A stretch of 64,000 nt of DNA from Synechococcus sp. M16.1 (GCF_014279895.1 NZ_CP047954.1:558001-622000); one strand, 5' to 3'; shown: positions 43,199-53,127, counted from the stretch's first letter. The notes: generated from the letters alone by a model not told the origin. Translations and numbers: made by a program.

Positions 43199-45003
43199 TG
43201 ACGCGGGCGTCGGGGCGTCGACCCATCCGTTCGCGCCGCTCCCGCGCGCGGGTCGTTCCCCTGACCCAGGTTCCCCCCAAGCGGCTCTGGATCATCTTCT
43301 GGATCCTGGCGGCAGGCTTGCTGGGGCTGGTGGGTCGCATGGCCTGGCTGCAGTTGGTGCAAGCCCCCGACCTGGAGCAGCGTGCCCGTCAGCTGCAAAC
43401 CCAGCGCACCCAACCCTTGGGGCAACGCCGTCCGATCGTCGATCGCACCGGCCGTTTGGTCGCGATGGATGAAAAGCGGTTCCGGCTCTGGGCCCATCCC
43501 CGCTACTTCAACATGCCGGGAGATGCTCCCAACCTTGTCCGCCCTGCCGAAGATGTGGCGGCGGTGTTGGCCGATCCCTTGGCTCGTCCTGCGCCTGCGC
43601 TGCTGAAGGCCATGGGAACCCAGGCCTCGGGGATCAAATTGGCTGAGGAGCTGGATCCGGAAACGGCCGATCGCATCCGGGCCCTTGGAATCAGCGGCCT
43701 GGATCTGGAGGCCTATCCCCAGCGGGTGTACCCCCAGGCGTCGTTGTTCGCCAACGTGGTGGGCTTTCTCAATGCGGAGCGGCAACCTCAAGCGGGTCTT
43801 GAGCAGAGCCGTAATGGGGATCTGGCTCGCCATGAGCAAACCCGATACCTCCGCCGGGGTGCTGATGGCACGCCATTGCCGGCCAACCTCGCCCCGGGAG
43901 CCTTCTATGGCGATGATTTACGCCTGCAGCTGACGCTGGATTCCAGGCTTCAGCAGGTGGCCCTCAAAGCTCTTGCTGAGCAGGTTGCCAAGTGGAAAGC
44001 CCAGAAGGGCGCCGCAATCGTGATGGATGCCACCAACGGTGAGTTGTTGGTGCTGGCATCGACACCCACCTATGACCCCAACCGCTACTGGGACTTCCCC
44101 ACGGGGCGGTTTCGTGAATGGTCCGTTCAGGATCTCTATGAACCAGGCTCAACGTTCAAGCCGATCAACCTGGCTCTGGCCCTCCAGGACGGTGCCATTC
44201 AGGCCACGGATCGGGTGAATGATGTGGGCAAGTTGATGGTTGGTGGTTGGCCGATCAACAACCACGACAAAAAAGCCCATGGTTTGGTGGATTTCGCCAC
44301 CGTGCTGCAGGTGTCAAGCAACGTCGGCATGGTCCAGGCCATGCGCCGTCTCGACGACGACGCCTACTGGAACTGGATGGAGCGTCTTGGCATCAATCAG
44401 CGTCCTGACACCGACCTGCCTGGAGCGGTGGCTGGTCAGCTCAAGAGCAAGAAGCAGTTCACCAGTCAGCCGATCGAGCCGGCGACGACGGCCTTTGGTC
44501 AGGGGTTTTCGCTCACACCGCTCAAGCTGGTGCAGCTCCACGGGATGCTGGCCAACGGTGGCAAGTTGATCAGTCCCCACATCACCCGTGGCTTCCGCTC
44601 GGGTGATGCCTTGGCTCCGGCGGCGGCACCCAGTGGTCAGCAGTTGCTGAACCCGGAGGTCACGCGCACGGTGCTTCAGTGGATGGAATCTGTGGTGGAT
44701 CAGGGCAGTGGCAAGGGTGTGAAAACACCCGGCTACCGAATTGGCGGAAAAACAGGAACGGCGCAGAAGGCCCTCAATGGGATCTATCTCCCAGGAGCCA
44801 AGATCTGCAGCTTTGTGGCGACCTTGCCGATTGAGGACCCCCGTTACGTGGTGTTTGTGGTGGTGGATGAGCCCCAAGGTGAGCACGCCTATGGCTCCAC
44901 CGTGGCCGTTCCTGTCGCCAAACAGATCATTGATGCCTTGCTGGTTGTGGAGCGCATCGCCCCCTCAAAACCTGCTGAATTGAACAAGCTTTTGAACAGC
45001 TGA
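43198..45003 (+). CDS. ftsI: Septal peptidoglycan transpeptidase (penicillin-binding protein)
   Basis: The 601-residue class B penicillin-binding protein has a basic N-terminus, one anchor (about 32-52), a dimerisation domain (70-230) and a transpeptidase domain with SxxK in PGSTFKPIN, SxN in VSSNVGM and KTG in GGKTGTAQK. It cross-links septal peptidoglycan in the periplasm. Spacing to the upstream FtsL-like gene indicates a shared transcript; transaldolase follows after 48 bases, possibly with its own promoter. Confidence 0.95.
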   Translation: MTRASGRRPIRSRRSRARVVPLTQVPPKRLWIIFWILAAGLLGLVGRMAWLQLVQAPDLEQRARQLQTQRTQPLGQRRPIVDRTGRLVAMDEKRFRLWAHPRYFNMPGDAPNLVRPAEDVAAVLADPLARPAPALLKAMGTQASGIKLAEELDPETADRIRALGISGLDLEAYPQRVYPQASLFANVVGFLNAERQPQAGLEQSRNGDLARHEQTRYLRRGADGTPLPANLAPGAFYGDDLRLQLTLDSRLQQVALKALAEQVAKWKAQKGAAIVMDATNGELLVLASTPTYDPNRYWDFPTGRFREWSVQDLYEPGSTFKPINLALALQDGAIQATDRVNDVGKLMVGGWPINNHDKKAHGLVDFATVLQVSSNVGMVQAMRRLDDDAYWNWMERLGINQRPDTDLPGAVAGQLKSKKQFTSQPIEPATTAFGQGFSLTPLKLVQLHGMLANGGKLISPHITRGFRSGDALAPAAAPSGQQLLNPEVTRTVLQWMESVVDQGSGKGVKTPGYRIGGKTGTAQKALNGIYLPGAKICSFVATLPIEDPRYVVFVVVDEPQGEHAYGSTVAVPVAKQIIDALLVVERIAPSKPAELNKLLNS

Positions 45004-45051
45004 CGCATCAAAAAGCGCGGCTACGTTACGGGTATTGAGCCGTCGTACATC

Positions 45052-46224
45052 ATGGCCAGCCTGCTCGATCAGCTTTCACAAATGACCGTGGTCGTTGCCG
45101 ACACGGGTGATCTGGAGGCGATCCGCAACTTTACCCCTCGGGATGCCACCACCAACCCGTCGTTGATCCTGGCTGCTGCACAGATTCCGGCCTATCAGAG
45201 CCTGATTGATGAGGCTTTGCGCTCATCGCGCAAGTTGATGGGTAGCGACGCAGCGGTGGAAGACGTGGTGCGGGAAGCGCTCGATGAGATCAGTGTGATC
45301 TTCGGCAAGGAGATTCTCAAGATTGTTCCCCGTCGTGTGTCAACGGAGGTGGATGCTCGCTTGAGTTTTGACACCGACGCCACGATTGAAAAAGGGCGCA
45401 AGCTGATTCGTCTGTACAACGATGCCGGCATCAGCAACGATCGCGTTCTGATCAAAATTGCTTCCACCTGGGAAGGCATCAAAGCCGCCGAGGTGCTGGA
45501 GAAAGAGGGGATTCACTGCAACCTCACCCTCCTGTTTGGTTTCGGTCAGGCCGTTGCCTGTGCCGAAGCCGGCGTCACTCTGATCTCCCCCTTTGTGGGG
45601 CGCATCCTGGATTGGTACAAGGCCGAAACCGGGCGCGACTCCTACCCCGGCCCTGAGGATCCGGGTGTGATTTCGGTGACAAAGATCTTCAACTACTACA
45701 AGACCCACGGCTACGGCACGGAGGTGATGGGGGCGAGCTTCCGCAACATCGATGAGATCACGGAGTTGGCCGGTTGTGATCTGCTCACGATTTCACCGAA
45801 GTTGTTGGATCAGCTCCGTGAGACTGATGCTGTGCTGACCCAGAAATTGGATGCCACCCATCCCACCGATGGCGAAGCCAAGATCCACGTCGATCGCGCC
45901 ACCTTTGATGCACTGATGCAGGACGATCGGATGGCGAGCGACAAACTCACCGAGGGCATTAAAGGCTTCAGCAAAGCCATTGAAACCCTGGAGCATCAAC
46001 TTGCCCATCGTCTGGCTGAACTGGAGGGTGGATCCGCCTTCCGCCACGCCGTTTCCGAGATCTTCATGCTCAACGACATGAACGGCGATGGCTCGATCAC
46101 CCGCGACGAATGGCTCGGAAGTGATGCCATTTTTGATGCCCTCGATCAGGACCACGACGGCCTGATCTCTCAGGAGGACGTGCGCCAAGGCTTTGGCGCA
46201 GCTCTGACTCTGACCTCTGTCTGA
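45052..46224 (+). CDS. tal: Transaldolase fused to a C-terminal EF-hand pair
   Basis: Residues 1-320 form a TalB-type transaldolase: [28 protein letters not shown], the Schiff-base lysine in [12 protein letters not shown] and [13 protein letters not shown]. The enzyme moves dihydroxyacetone units in the pentose-phosphate pathway. The extra about 65 residues contain two calcium-binding loops, [12 protein letters not shown] (342-353) and [12 protein letters not shown] (365-376). Both have Asp/Asn ligands at positions 1, 3 and 5, with Glu or Asp at 12. A calcium-responsive transaldolase is implied but untested. ATG 45052. Confidence 0.95.
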   Translation: MASLLDQLSQMTVVVADTGDLEAIRNFTPRDATTNPSLILAAAQIPAYQSLIDEALRSSRKLMGSDAAVEDVVREALDEISVIFGKEILKIVPRRVSTEVDARLSFDTDATIEKGRKLIRLYNDAGISNDRVLIKIASTWEGIKAAEVLEKEGIHCNLTLLFGFGQAVACAEAGVTLISPFVGRILDWYKAETGRDSYPGPEDPGVISVTKIFNYYKTHGYGTEVMGASFRNIDEITELAGCDLLTISPKLLDQLRETDAVLTQKLDATHPTDGEAKIHVDRATFDALMQDDRMASDKLTEGIKGFSKAIETLEHQLAHRLAELEGGSAFRHAVSEIFMLNDMNGDGSITRDEWLGSDAIFDALDQDHDGLISQEDVRQGFGAALTLTSV

Positions 46225-46238
46225 GTCGCGCTGGTTCC

Positions 46239-46619
46239 ATGCATGCCCTCGACACCATGCGTGCTTTGGCCAGCAAGGCCGAAGTGATTCATCTCAATCA
46301 GGGTGACGTGCTGTTTCGTGCCGGCGAAACCGGCACCTGCATGTACGGCCTGCTGGAGGGATCGGTGCGGCTCACCTGGATCGATTCAGCAGGCCATGAG
46401 GGACATGAAGACATCCCTGTGGGTCATGTGTTCGGCGCAGGGGCCTTGGTGATGGAGGACCATCAGCGTCTGAGCACCGCCACGGCTACCAGTGATTGCC
46501 GTTTGATTGCCATGAACCGCGACAAGTTCCTGTTTGCGGTTCAGGAGACGCCGATGTTTGCGGTGCAACTCCTCGCATCGATTGATGCCCGTTTGCGGGA
46601 CATCAAGTTGGCCGATTGA
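46239..46619 (+). CDS. Stand-alone cyclic-nucleotide-binding domain protein
   Basis: The 126-residue protein is one cNMP-binding beta-roll: VIHLNQGDVLFRAGETGTCMYGLLEGSVRLTW, then EDIPVGHVFGAGALVMEDHQRLSTATATSDCRLIAM. It lacks the C-terminal helix-turn-helix of Crp/Fnr regulators and is about half their size. The phosphate-binding cassette does not show the usual G-E-x-R-S/A-A pattern, so nucleotide binding is uncertain. It follows tal by 14 bases on the same strand and precedes the PucC remnant. Confidence 0.8.
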   Translation: MHALDTMRALASKAEVIHLNQGDVLFRAGETGTCMYGLLEGSVRLTWIDSAGHEGHEDIPVGHVFGAGALVMEDHQRLSTATATSDCRLIAMNRDKFLFAVQETPMFAVQLLASIDARLRDIKLAD

Positions 46620-46636
46620 TGATTGATGGGCGGGGC

Positions 46637-46662
46637 GATTTTTAAAGCGAAAACGGCATAAT
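46637..46662 (+). promoter_or_regulatory. Possible promoter of the PucC remnant
   Basis: A T/A-rich stretch with CATAAT resembles a -10 box about 25 bases before the PucC reading frame, in otherwise GC-rich DNA. No good -35 box was identified. Confidence 0.3.
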
Positions 46663-46683
46663 TGCTCAACTTTTGAGTCTGAC

Positions 46684-47503
46684 TTGGTGCACAGCCGTCC
46701 CCTGCGTCTTGCGCTGCAGTTGGGTTTGTTCCAGCTCAGCCTGGGGATCCTCGGCGTCCTGATCCTGGGACTTCTGAATCGTCTGTTGATTCAAGACATT
46801 CAGGTCCCGGCGGTGCTGGCGGCTGTTGCCGTTGGTGGTCACCAGCATGGAGGCCTCCGGCGGTCAGCTGAATGCGCGGCTGATGGTTTTGTTGATCCTG
46901 GTTTTTGTTCGGATCGGCACCGCGATTGCCGCTGGTGGCACGGCGTTTTCAGCCTTGATTGCGGATCGCACCACGGAAGCCGAACGGCCGCGGGTGCTGT
47001 CGGTGGTGTGGGGGATGCGTCTCCTGGGGCTGAGTGGCTTCTGCTTGATTGAGCGTGTCGGCAACATCAGAACGGCCCGGGTGGGTGCGGTGCTGGCTGC
47101 TTTGGCTTTGCTGTTGATGCTTTGGGCCGGTTCTGGCCAGTCCATCCCCCTGTTGCGGACAGCCGTTGGTTTGTTTGGCCTGTCACTGGGGGTGTGCATG
47201 AATGCCTGCCTCACCTTGATGTTCAGCTTTGTGCAGCCCGGACGCACCGGCTTTCTGCTTGGTGTTTGGGGGGCGGGATATGCCTATTCCTGCGGCCTGG
47301 CCACCATCAGTGGAGGCGGGCTGCTCACCTTGCTCAAAGCCGGGAACGGTGGTGATTTGTTTGCTGCCTATAGCGGCGTGTTCGGCCTGCAGATGGTTTG
47401 TTTCCTCGCTGCCGCGTTGATGACGCGCCGTTTGGATGTGGTGGGTTTCCGCAACACGGTGAAAACTCGCTTTGCCGATGTCATGGAAATGGCAGTGGAT
47501 TGA
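46684..47503 (+). pseudogene. Internally deleted PucC-family (chlorophyll-related) transporter
   Basis: PucC/LhaA proteins have about twelve helices and 450 residues. Here the N-terminal helix (LGLFQLSLGILGVLILGLLNRLLIQD, 46684 to about 46845) is in one frame. The sequence then continues in another frame with RIGTAIAAGGTAFSALIADRTTEAERPRVLSVVWGMRLLG, which runs directly into LSGFCLIERVGNIRTARVG and the intact C-terminus (GFRNTVKTRFADVMEMAVD). About 50-60 residues are missing at the first junction, with a frameshift, and about 150 at the second (near 47030). The estimates are from family knowledge. It cannot encode a normal carrier. Confidence 0.8.
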
Positions 47504-47556
47504 AGCTTGGCTGGAGCTCCGGATCCACTAGAACCGGGTTCTTTCCATTGCAGTGA

Positions 47557-49038
47557 ATGGCAGCGCTGCAGATCGTCTGGTTCAAGCGTGATCTGCGCAT
47601 CGTTGATCACCGGCCCTTGGCGGCTGCTGTGGAGCGGGGTGTGGTGCTGCCGCTGTACGTGGTGGAGCCGGAGTTGTGGCGGCAGCCCGATGCCTCCCAG
47701 CGGCAGTGGATGTTTTGCCGGGAGTCGCTGTTGGAGTTGCGCCAGGCCTTAGCGGATCGGGGCCAACCCTTGGTGGTGCGCGCTGGGGATGTGGTGCAGG
47801 TGCTGGAACGGGCCCGGCGTCAGTTCGGCATCGATGGGCTGTGGAGCCATGAGGAAACTGGTAACGGCTGGACGTATCAGCGCGACAAACGCGTTGGCGC
47901 CTGGGCCCGTCGGCACGGCATCGCCTGGACAGAAATCCCGCAGTTCGGGGTGACGCGCCGGATGCGCAGTCGCAATGGCTGGGCCAAGCGCTGGGAAGTT
48001 CAGATGACGGAGCCCATCACACCCGTGCAGGCCGCATTGCAATCGCTGGAGGGCATTGATCCCGGCGTGATCCCGGAGCGCCCCTGTTCAGAACTGCTTT
48101 CGGATGCATGTCCGCAGCGTCAGATCGGAGGGCGTTCGATCGGCCTGGAGGAGCTGAACGACTTTTTGCAGCACCGCGCCCCGCGTTATCAACGGTCGAT
48201 GTCGAGCCCCAACACGGCGTTCACCGGTTGTTCGCGCCTGTCGGCTTATCTCACCTGGGGTTGTCTCTCGATGCGCGAAGTGCTGCAGACCAGCCGCAAC
48301 CACAGCGGCCGCGGCGTCAGCAGCTTTGAATCAAGGCTGCACTGGCATTGCCATTTCATTCAGAAGCTGGAGGATCAGCCGGCGATTGAATTCAGCGATT
48401 TCCATCCGTTCATGCGCGGCATTCGCGCAGCCGATGCCGAGCGCTTGACGGCCTGGAGCGAAGGTCGCACCGGCGTTCCCTTTGTGGATGCCTGCATGCG
48501 CGCCTTGCGGGCCCATGGCTGGATCAACTTCCGCATGCGGGCGATGTTGATGTCTTTTGCCAGCTACAACCTCTGGCTGCCCTGGAGAGACAGTGGTCTG
48601 CATCTGGCTCGTCAGTTTGTGGATTACGAACCGGGTATTCACTGGAGCCAGTGCCAGATGCAGTCGGGCAGCACCTCGATCAACACGATTCGGATCTACA
48701 ACCCGATCAAGCAGGGAATGGATCACGACCCTCAGGGGCTGTTCATCCGTCAGTGGTGCCCTGAACTCAAGGATGTGCCCACGATTCACATCCATGAGCC
48801 CTGGATGCTGGGTGGTGGCATGCCAGCACCAATCGTTGATGTCACCGCATCGATGCAGGATGCCAAAGATCGCATCTGGGAGATTCGCCGATCGGCCGGT
48901 TTTGATCGCCATGCCGATGCGATCCAGCGCAAGCATGGCTCACGTAAGGCGGGATTGAAGCCAACAACGGCTCGACGCCGCCGGCGCAAACCTCAGCAGC
49001 CCGACAACGGCAGCCAGCAGCTCAGTCTTGGTCTTTAG
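47557..49038 (+). CDS. phr: Photolyase/cryptochrome-family flavoprotein
   Basis: The 493-residue protein has an N-terminal photolyase domain ([20 protein letters not shown]) and a C-terminal FAD domain ([78 protein letters not shown]). The flavin loop reads [15 protein letters not shown], where E. coli photolyase has the N378/W382-containing DGDLAANNGGWQW segment, so repair function should not be assumed. The tail is very basic (TTARRRRRK). ATG 47557. The stop overlaps the convergent reductase gene by four bases. Confidence 0.88.
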   Translation: MAALQIVWFKRDLRIVDHRPLAAAVERGVVLPLYVVEPELWRQPDASQRQWMFCRESLLELRQALADRGQPLVVRAGDVVQVLERARRQFGIDGLWSHEETGNGWTYQRDKRVGAWARRHGIAWTEIPQFGVTRRMRSRNGWAKRWEVQMTEPITPVQAALQSLEGIDPGVIPERPCSELLSDACPQRQIGGRSIGLEELNDFLQHRAPRYQRSMSSPNTAFTGCSRLSAYLTWGCLSMREVLQTSRNHSGRGVSSFESRLHWHCHFIQKLEDQPAIEFSDFHPFMRGIRAADAERLTAWSEGRTGVPFVDACMRALRAHGWINFRMRAMLMSFASYNLWLPWRDSGLHLARQFVDYEPGIHWSQCQMQSGSTSINTIRIYNPIKQGMDHDPQGLFIRQWCPELKDVPTIHIHEPWMLGGGMPAPIVDVTASMQDAKDRIWEIRRSAGFDRHADAIQRKHGSRKAGLKPTTARRRRRKPQQPDNGSQQLSLGL

Positions 49039-50180
49039 TTGCGCTGCAGCAGCAGCCGCTTGATCACCCTTTGGGCGATGTCGCCATAGCCCATCTCCCC
49101 GGAGAGGATCTGAGCAATTCGCCGTGGTGCGGTGGGCCGCTTGATCCCCAACTGATACCCCACACCGGGGAAGCGATAGAACACCTGGGCAATGCGCCGG
49201 CCCCAGGCCATCGACTCACCCCAGCGCTCCCGCATGCTGCGGCTGTAGCCCCGCAGATCCTTGCTGTCGCCCTTGAGCCATAGGTTCAGATGTCGGGCCG
49301 CCTCGCAGCCACTCATCAGGGCGGGGCGTAGCCCCTCCGCCAGAAAGGGGTCGCAAAGCGATGCAGCATCGCCCACCACCACAATGCCGTCGCCATCAAG
49401 ACGGTGATGGCCGTTCCATACCCGCAGTTGGCCGCGCTGACGGATGCCTGCATCGGCGGCGAAGCCCAGATCCGGCAACAGCTGAGCCAGCACCTGCTCC
49501 GGGTCAGCATCCTGCTTGCCGATGAAGCTGCCCACACCGATGTTCACACCACCGGCGAGGGGAAAGGCCCAGGCGAAGCCCTGTTTCACCAGGCCGAATT
49601 CAAAGCGGGTGCTGCCTTCGTTGAGTTTGCCTTGCCCCTCCAGCCGCACCGACATGGTGGTGGCCATCTGGGGTTGTTTGGGTCCCAGGCCGAGCCGTTG
49701 GGGCCAAGGGGACCCCGAACCATCGGCGATCACCACCGCCTTCCCCTGCCAATGGCGTCCATCGGTTGCCGTGACATGCCAGACGTCGCCATGGCGCCCG
49801 ATGTCATTGACCTCAACGCCTGAAAGGCGTTTTGCCCCAGCCTGAATGGCCTGATCTGAAAGCAGTTGATCGAGCCTTTCGCGGCGCACGATCCAGAACG
49901 GTGCATCGCCGGGCAGCTTGGCGACCACCGGATCCTCCAGGCACCAACTGAAATCCACCTGCCGGATCACCTGCTCCACCGCTGGCTCCAGGGAAAACGG
50001 AAACCACTGCCGCACGGAGGCCGCCATGCCACCGCCGCAGGGTTTGATCCGCAGCTCTGAGTCGCGCTCAAGTATCAAGGCGTCATGGCCCGCTAACGCG
50101 AGATGCACGGCCGCCGCACCGCCAGCGGCCCCGGACCCGACGATCAGGACGTCGTGGGTGCGATCTGCATCGTTGCTCAC
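49035..50180 (-). CDS. Geranylgeranyl-reductase-like FAD oxidoreductase
   Basis: The 381-residue flavoprotein has the FAD Rossmann motif [22 protein letters not shown], the family motif [16 protein letters not shown] and [22 protein letters not shown] near the C-terminus. It belongs to the geranylgeranyl reductase/ChlP superfamily but is shorter than ChlP, so it is likely a paralogue acting on another isoprenoid chain. GTG start at 50180; GTGA overlaps the frr stop, indicating co-translation with frr. Confidence 0.85.
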   Translation of the reverse strand: MSNDADRTHDVLIVGSGAAGGAAAVHLALAGHDALILERDSELRIKPCGGGMAASVRQWFPFSLEPAVEQVIRQVDFSWCLEDPVVAKLPGDAPFWIVRRERLDQLLSDQAIQAGAKRLSGVEVNDIGRHGDVWHVTATDGRHWQGKAVVIADGSGSPWPQRLGLGPKQPQMATTMSVRLEGQGKLNEGSTRFEFGLVKQGFAWAFPLAGGVNIGVGSFIGKQDADPEQVLAQLLPDLGFAADAGIRQRGQLRVWNGHHRLDGDGIVVVGDAASLCDPFLAEGLRPALMSGCEAARHLNLWLKGDSKDLRGYSRSMRERWGESMAWGRRIAQVFYRFPGVGYQLGIKRPTAPRRIAQILSGEMGYGDIAQRVIKRLLLQRN

Positions 50181-50725
50181 ACCTTGAGGATGTCGGCTTC
50201 CTTGTTGGCCAGGTGCTTCTCGAGTTCAGCAATGAACTTGTCGAGTGTTTTCTGAACGCCGTCTTGTTCGTCGCGACTCTGGTCTTCGGAGAACTCCCCT
50301 TCTTTTTCCTGCTTCTTGATCTTGTCGATCGCGTCGCGGCGCAGGTTGCGCAGGGCCACCTTGCCTTCTTCGGCGTACTTCGAGGCCAGCTTGCAGAACT
50401 CCTTGCGGCGCTCCTCGGTGAGGGGCGGCACGTTGATGCGGATGATCTTGCCGTCGTTGTTGGGGGTGAAGCCGAGCTCACTCATGGCGATGGCCTTCTC
50501 GATCGAGGCCAGGGCGCTGATGTCGAAAGGTTGGATCTGGATGGTCTGGGAGTCCGGGGTCGACAGGGTGGCCAGCGACTTCAGCGGTGTGTCAGCGCCG
50601 TAGTACTCGACGCTGATGCGATCCAGCAGGGAGGAATTGGCCCGGCCGGTACGGATCGTGTTGAAGTTGCGCTGGGTGGCCTCCACCGACTTGCGCATGC
50701 TGGCTTCGAGGTCCTGGGTCGACAT
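50177..50725 (-). CDS. frr: Ribosome recycling factor
   Basis: The 182-residue protein is a standard RRF: the long three-helix bundle arms ([21 protein letters not shown] and [37 protein letters not shown]) enclose domain II ([19 protein letters not shown]). With EF-G it splits the post-termination ribosome. It follows pyrH by 41 bases on the same strand, the usual bacterial order pyrH-frr, and overlaps the downstream reductase gene. Confidence 0.97.
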   Translation of the reverse strand: MSTQDLEASMRKSVEATQRNFNTIRTGRANSSLLDRISVEYYGADTPLKSLATLSTPDSQTIQIQPFDISALASIEKAIAMSELGFTPNNDGKIIRINVPPLTEERRKEFCKLASKYAEEGKVALRNLRRDAIDKIKKQEKEGEFSEDQSRDEQDGVQKTLDKFIAELEKHLANKEADILKV

Positions 50726-50766
50726 GGTTGCTGAGGGAGGAGGCGTGCGAACTGGGTTGGCGTTGT

Positions 50767-51480
50767 TTAGGAGGGGTCGCCGATGCGGGACCCGATCGGT
50801 TCCCCGGCCACGGCTCTGCCGATGTTGCCAGGTTCAAACAGGTTGAAGACAACAATCGGGATGTTGTTGTCTTTGCAGAGGGCGATGGCGGTGCTGTCCA
50901 TCACGCCCAGCTCTCCGCTGAGTACATCCTGATAGCTGAGCTGCGCGTGCTTCACCGCGTCGGCGTGCTTGGCCGGGTCTTTGTCGTAAACCCCATCCAC
51001 CTTGGTGGCTTTGAACACCACATCGGCATTGATTTCGGCGGCCCTCAGGGCAGCCGTGGTGTCGGTGGTGAAGAACGGGTTGCCGCAACCGGCGCCGAAC
51101 ACCACCACCCGGTTTTTCTCCAGATGCCGGATTGCCTTGCGACGGATATACGGCTCCGCCACTTCCTGCATGGCGATGGCGGTCTGCACCCGGGTGGGAA
51201 CACCAGCCCTCTCGAGCCCGTCCTGGAGGGTGATGGCGTTCATCACCGTGGCCAACATGCCGACGTAGTCAGCTGTGGCTCTCTCCATGCCCGCTGCAGA
51301 CCCCTTCAGCCCGCGGAAGATGTTGCCGCCGCCCACGACGATCGCCAGCTGGGTGCCATTGGCCACCACCTTGGCCACATCGGAAGCAATCGACTGAACA
51401 ATGGCGGGATCGATGCCATAGCCCTGAGATCCCATCAGAGCTTCGCCGCTGAGTTTCAGCAGGACGCGTGTGTAGGTCAT
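50767..51480 (-). CDS. pyrH: UMP kinase
   Basis: The 237-residue hexameric UMP kinase has [12 protein letters not shown] at the N-terminus, [12 protein letters not shown], the [12 protein letters not shown] helix and the [24 protein letters not shown] loop for UMP. ATG 51480. It converts UMP to UDP and precedes frr, as in most bacteria. It is divergent from the small gene at 51564; the 83-base gap contains no clear consensus promoter. Confidence 0.97.
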   Translation of the reverse strand: MTYTRVLLKLSGEALMGSQGYGIDPAIVQSIASDVAKVVANGTQLAIVVGGGNIFRGLKGSAAGMERATADYVGMLATVMNAITLQDGLERAGVPTRVQTAIAMQEVAEPYIRRKAIRHLEKNRVVVFGAGCGNPFFTTDTTAALRAAEINADVVFKATKVDGVYDKDPAKHADAVKHAQLSYQDVLSGELGVMDSTAIALCKDNNIPIVVFNLFEPGNIGRAVAGEPIGSRIGDPS

Positions 51481-51563
51481 CTACGGTCCAGATCCTTTCG
51501 ACAGTAGCAAGCACTGGCACAAGCCTCTGATCGCCGCTTGGATAGGGAAACCGCGGCTGTTTG

Positions 51564-51758
51564 ATGCCAGAGACCGATGCCACCCAAAGCGGTGTGATGG
51601 CCCGTCTCACGCTTTCAGCTCTGGAGCGGGCCAGTCAGGATCCCGACTGCTGGCGTGAACCGGTGGTGCATCGCGCTCTGTTGGTGAGTGGGCTTTCGGT
51701 GCTTACCGCGGCCACTCGTCATCTTCAGGATGATCTCGATGCGGCTGAAGCGGCCTGA
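51564..51758 (+). CDS. Small hypothetical helical protein
   Basis: A 64-residue frame from ATG 51564 (TTG 51561 just before). It is predicted almost all helical and soluble, with LTLSALERASQDPDCWREPVVHRALLVSGLSVLTAATRHL. It fills the space between divergent pyrH and convergent cobO, ending 18 bases before the cobO stop. No family recognised; I keep it for its position and regular composition. Confidence 0.5.
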   Translation: MPETDATQSGVMARLTLSALERASQDPDCWREPVVHRALLVSGLSVLTAATRHLQDDLDAAEAA

Positions 51759-51776
51759 GGTCGGCTGGTTCAACCT

Positions 51777-52442
51777 TTAAAACTCGATGCCTGCCTGGGC
51801 CTTCACTCCCTGTTCGCGGAAAGGGTGGTGCACCAGGGTCATTTCTGTCACCAGATCGGCCCGCTCCACAAGCTCGGCTGGTGCACCTCGGCCGGTCACC
51901 GCCACGTGGGTGAGCTCCGGTCGCTCGTTCAATCCGGCGATCACCGTATGGGCCTCGATGTAGCCCAGTTTCAAGGCCACGTTCAGTTCGTCGAGTAGCA
52001 CCAATTTCACGCTGGCATCGCGCAGGTAGCCCAGGGCCGTCTGCCAGGCCGCCTCCACCAGTTGCTGATCCCGCTCTCGGTTCTGGGTTTCCCAGGTGAA
52101 GCCTTCCCCCAGGGCATGCCAGCTCACCTGATCACCGAAGGCCTGCAGTGCCCGTGCTTCGCCGGGCTCCCAGCCCCCCTTGATGAATTGAACAATCGCC
52201 ACCCGCTCGCCATGGCCAAGGGTGCGCAGCACCAGCCCAAGCCCGGCGGTGGTTTTTCCCTTGCCCTGGCCGGTGAACACCAGCACCAGCCCCTTCTCCT
52301 TGTTGCGTTCCTCCACCCGTTGCTTCTGCACCTGCTGGCGCCGCTCCATCCGTTTGCGGTAACCGGCATCGTCGGTTTCTGGGGCGAGCTTGCCCCCCAT
52401 GCCCAGTTCCGCGGCGGATTGATCGAGGTCGTTCGTGCTCAT
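51777..52442 (-). CDS. cobO: Cob(I)yrinic acid a,c-diamide adenosyltransferase
   Basis: The 221-residue CobO/BtuR enzyme adds the adenosyl group to the corrin cobalt. It has Walker A VFTGQGKGKTTAGLGL, then VAIVQFIKGGWEPGEARAL, the VLLDELNVALKLGY box and VAVTGRGAPAELVERADLVTEM. An N-terminal charged helix (ERRQQVQKQRVEERNKEKG) is typical. ATG 52442. A methyltransferase gene lies 20 bases upstream on the same strand. Confidence 0.95.
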   Translation of the reverse strand: MSTNDLDQSAAELGMGGKLAPETDDAGYRKRMERRQQVQKQRVEERNKEKGLVLVFTGQGKGKTTAGLGLVLRTLGHGERVAIVQFIKGGWEPGEARALQAFGDQVSWHALGEGFTWETQNRERDQQLVEAAWQTALGYLRDASVKLVLLDELNVALKLGYIEAHTVIAGLNERPELTHVAVTGRGAPAELVERADLVTEMTLVHHPFREQGVKAQAGIEF

Positions 52443-52462
52443 GGGGTGAGGGGGTGTTGGTT

Positions 52463-53095
52463 CTATCGAGGCCGAGTGGCGGTGATGCGTTGCAAGGCTC
52501 GACCCGCCAGCAGCTCCTGGCTCACGCTGCTGAACCCGAGTTGCTCCAGCTCGGTGGGGAGGTCGTCCTCCAGCATGGCGGTGGCGGTGTCGGTTTCAAA
52601 CAGGGCACAAAACAGTTGCTGGGGAAGTTTCAGCCAAGGTCCGGCTGGATGCAGATCCACAAGCACCAACCAGCCGCCCGGTTCCAGCAGCCGTAGGGCA
52701 CTGCGGAGCACCCGTTCCCGATCGCTGCGGGGAAATTCGTGCAGGGCCACGCTCAGCTGGATGGCGCTGAAGCTGGCATCGGCCAGGGGTGGATCTTCGG
52801 CCAGCCCTTCCACCCGCTCCAGGCTGGGGTGGCGTTGGGCGGCCAAATCCAGGGCCCGGGGGGAGACATCGAGCCCCGTCACGGCGTAGCCCGCCGCCAG
52901 CCAGGGGGCCGCTGCTTCGCCACTGCCGCAGCAGAGATCCAGCACCGCCGCGCCTGGCTTGAGATGGGGCTGCACCGCTTCGAGCCCGAGGCCCCGAAGG
53001 CGCTCCACCCCGCCAACACTCAGCGACGACACCGCCGTGACCGTGTCGTAAATCCAGCGGTAGTGGTAGGCCAGCGGCCTCAGAAATGAGGTCAT
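52463..53095 (-). CDS. SAM-dependent methyltransferase, substrate unknown
   Basis: The 210-residue class I methyltransferase has motif I VLDLCCGSGEAAAPWL (SAM glycine loop), motif II VTGLDVSPRAL, FSAIQLSVALHEFP (motif IV region) and LLEPGGWLVLVDLHP. Two helices precede motif I and contain aromatic residues (YHYRWIYDT). Such genes often act on quinones, lipids or tetrapyrroles; proximity to cobO is suggestive only. ATG 53095. Confidence 0.87.
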   Translation of the reverse strand: MTSFLRPLAYHYRWIYDTVTAVSSLSVGGVERLRGLGLEAVQPHLKPGAAVLDLCCGSGEAAAPWLAAGYAVTGLDVSPRALDLAAQRHPSLERVEGLAEDPPLADASFSAIQLSVALHEFPRSDRERVLRSALRLLEPGGWLVLVDLHPAGPWLKLPQQLFCALFETDTATAMLEDDLPTELEQLGFSSVSQELLAGRALQRITATRPR

Positions 53096-53127
53096 CGTTG
53101 AAGTGAAAACAAGCAGACAGGGTGTTG

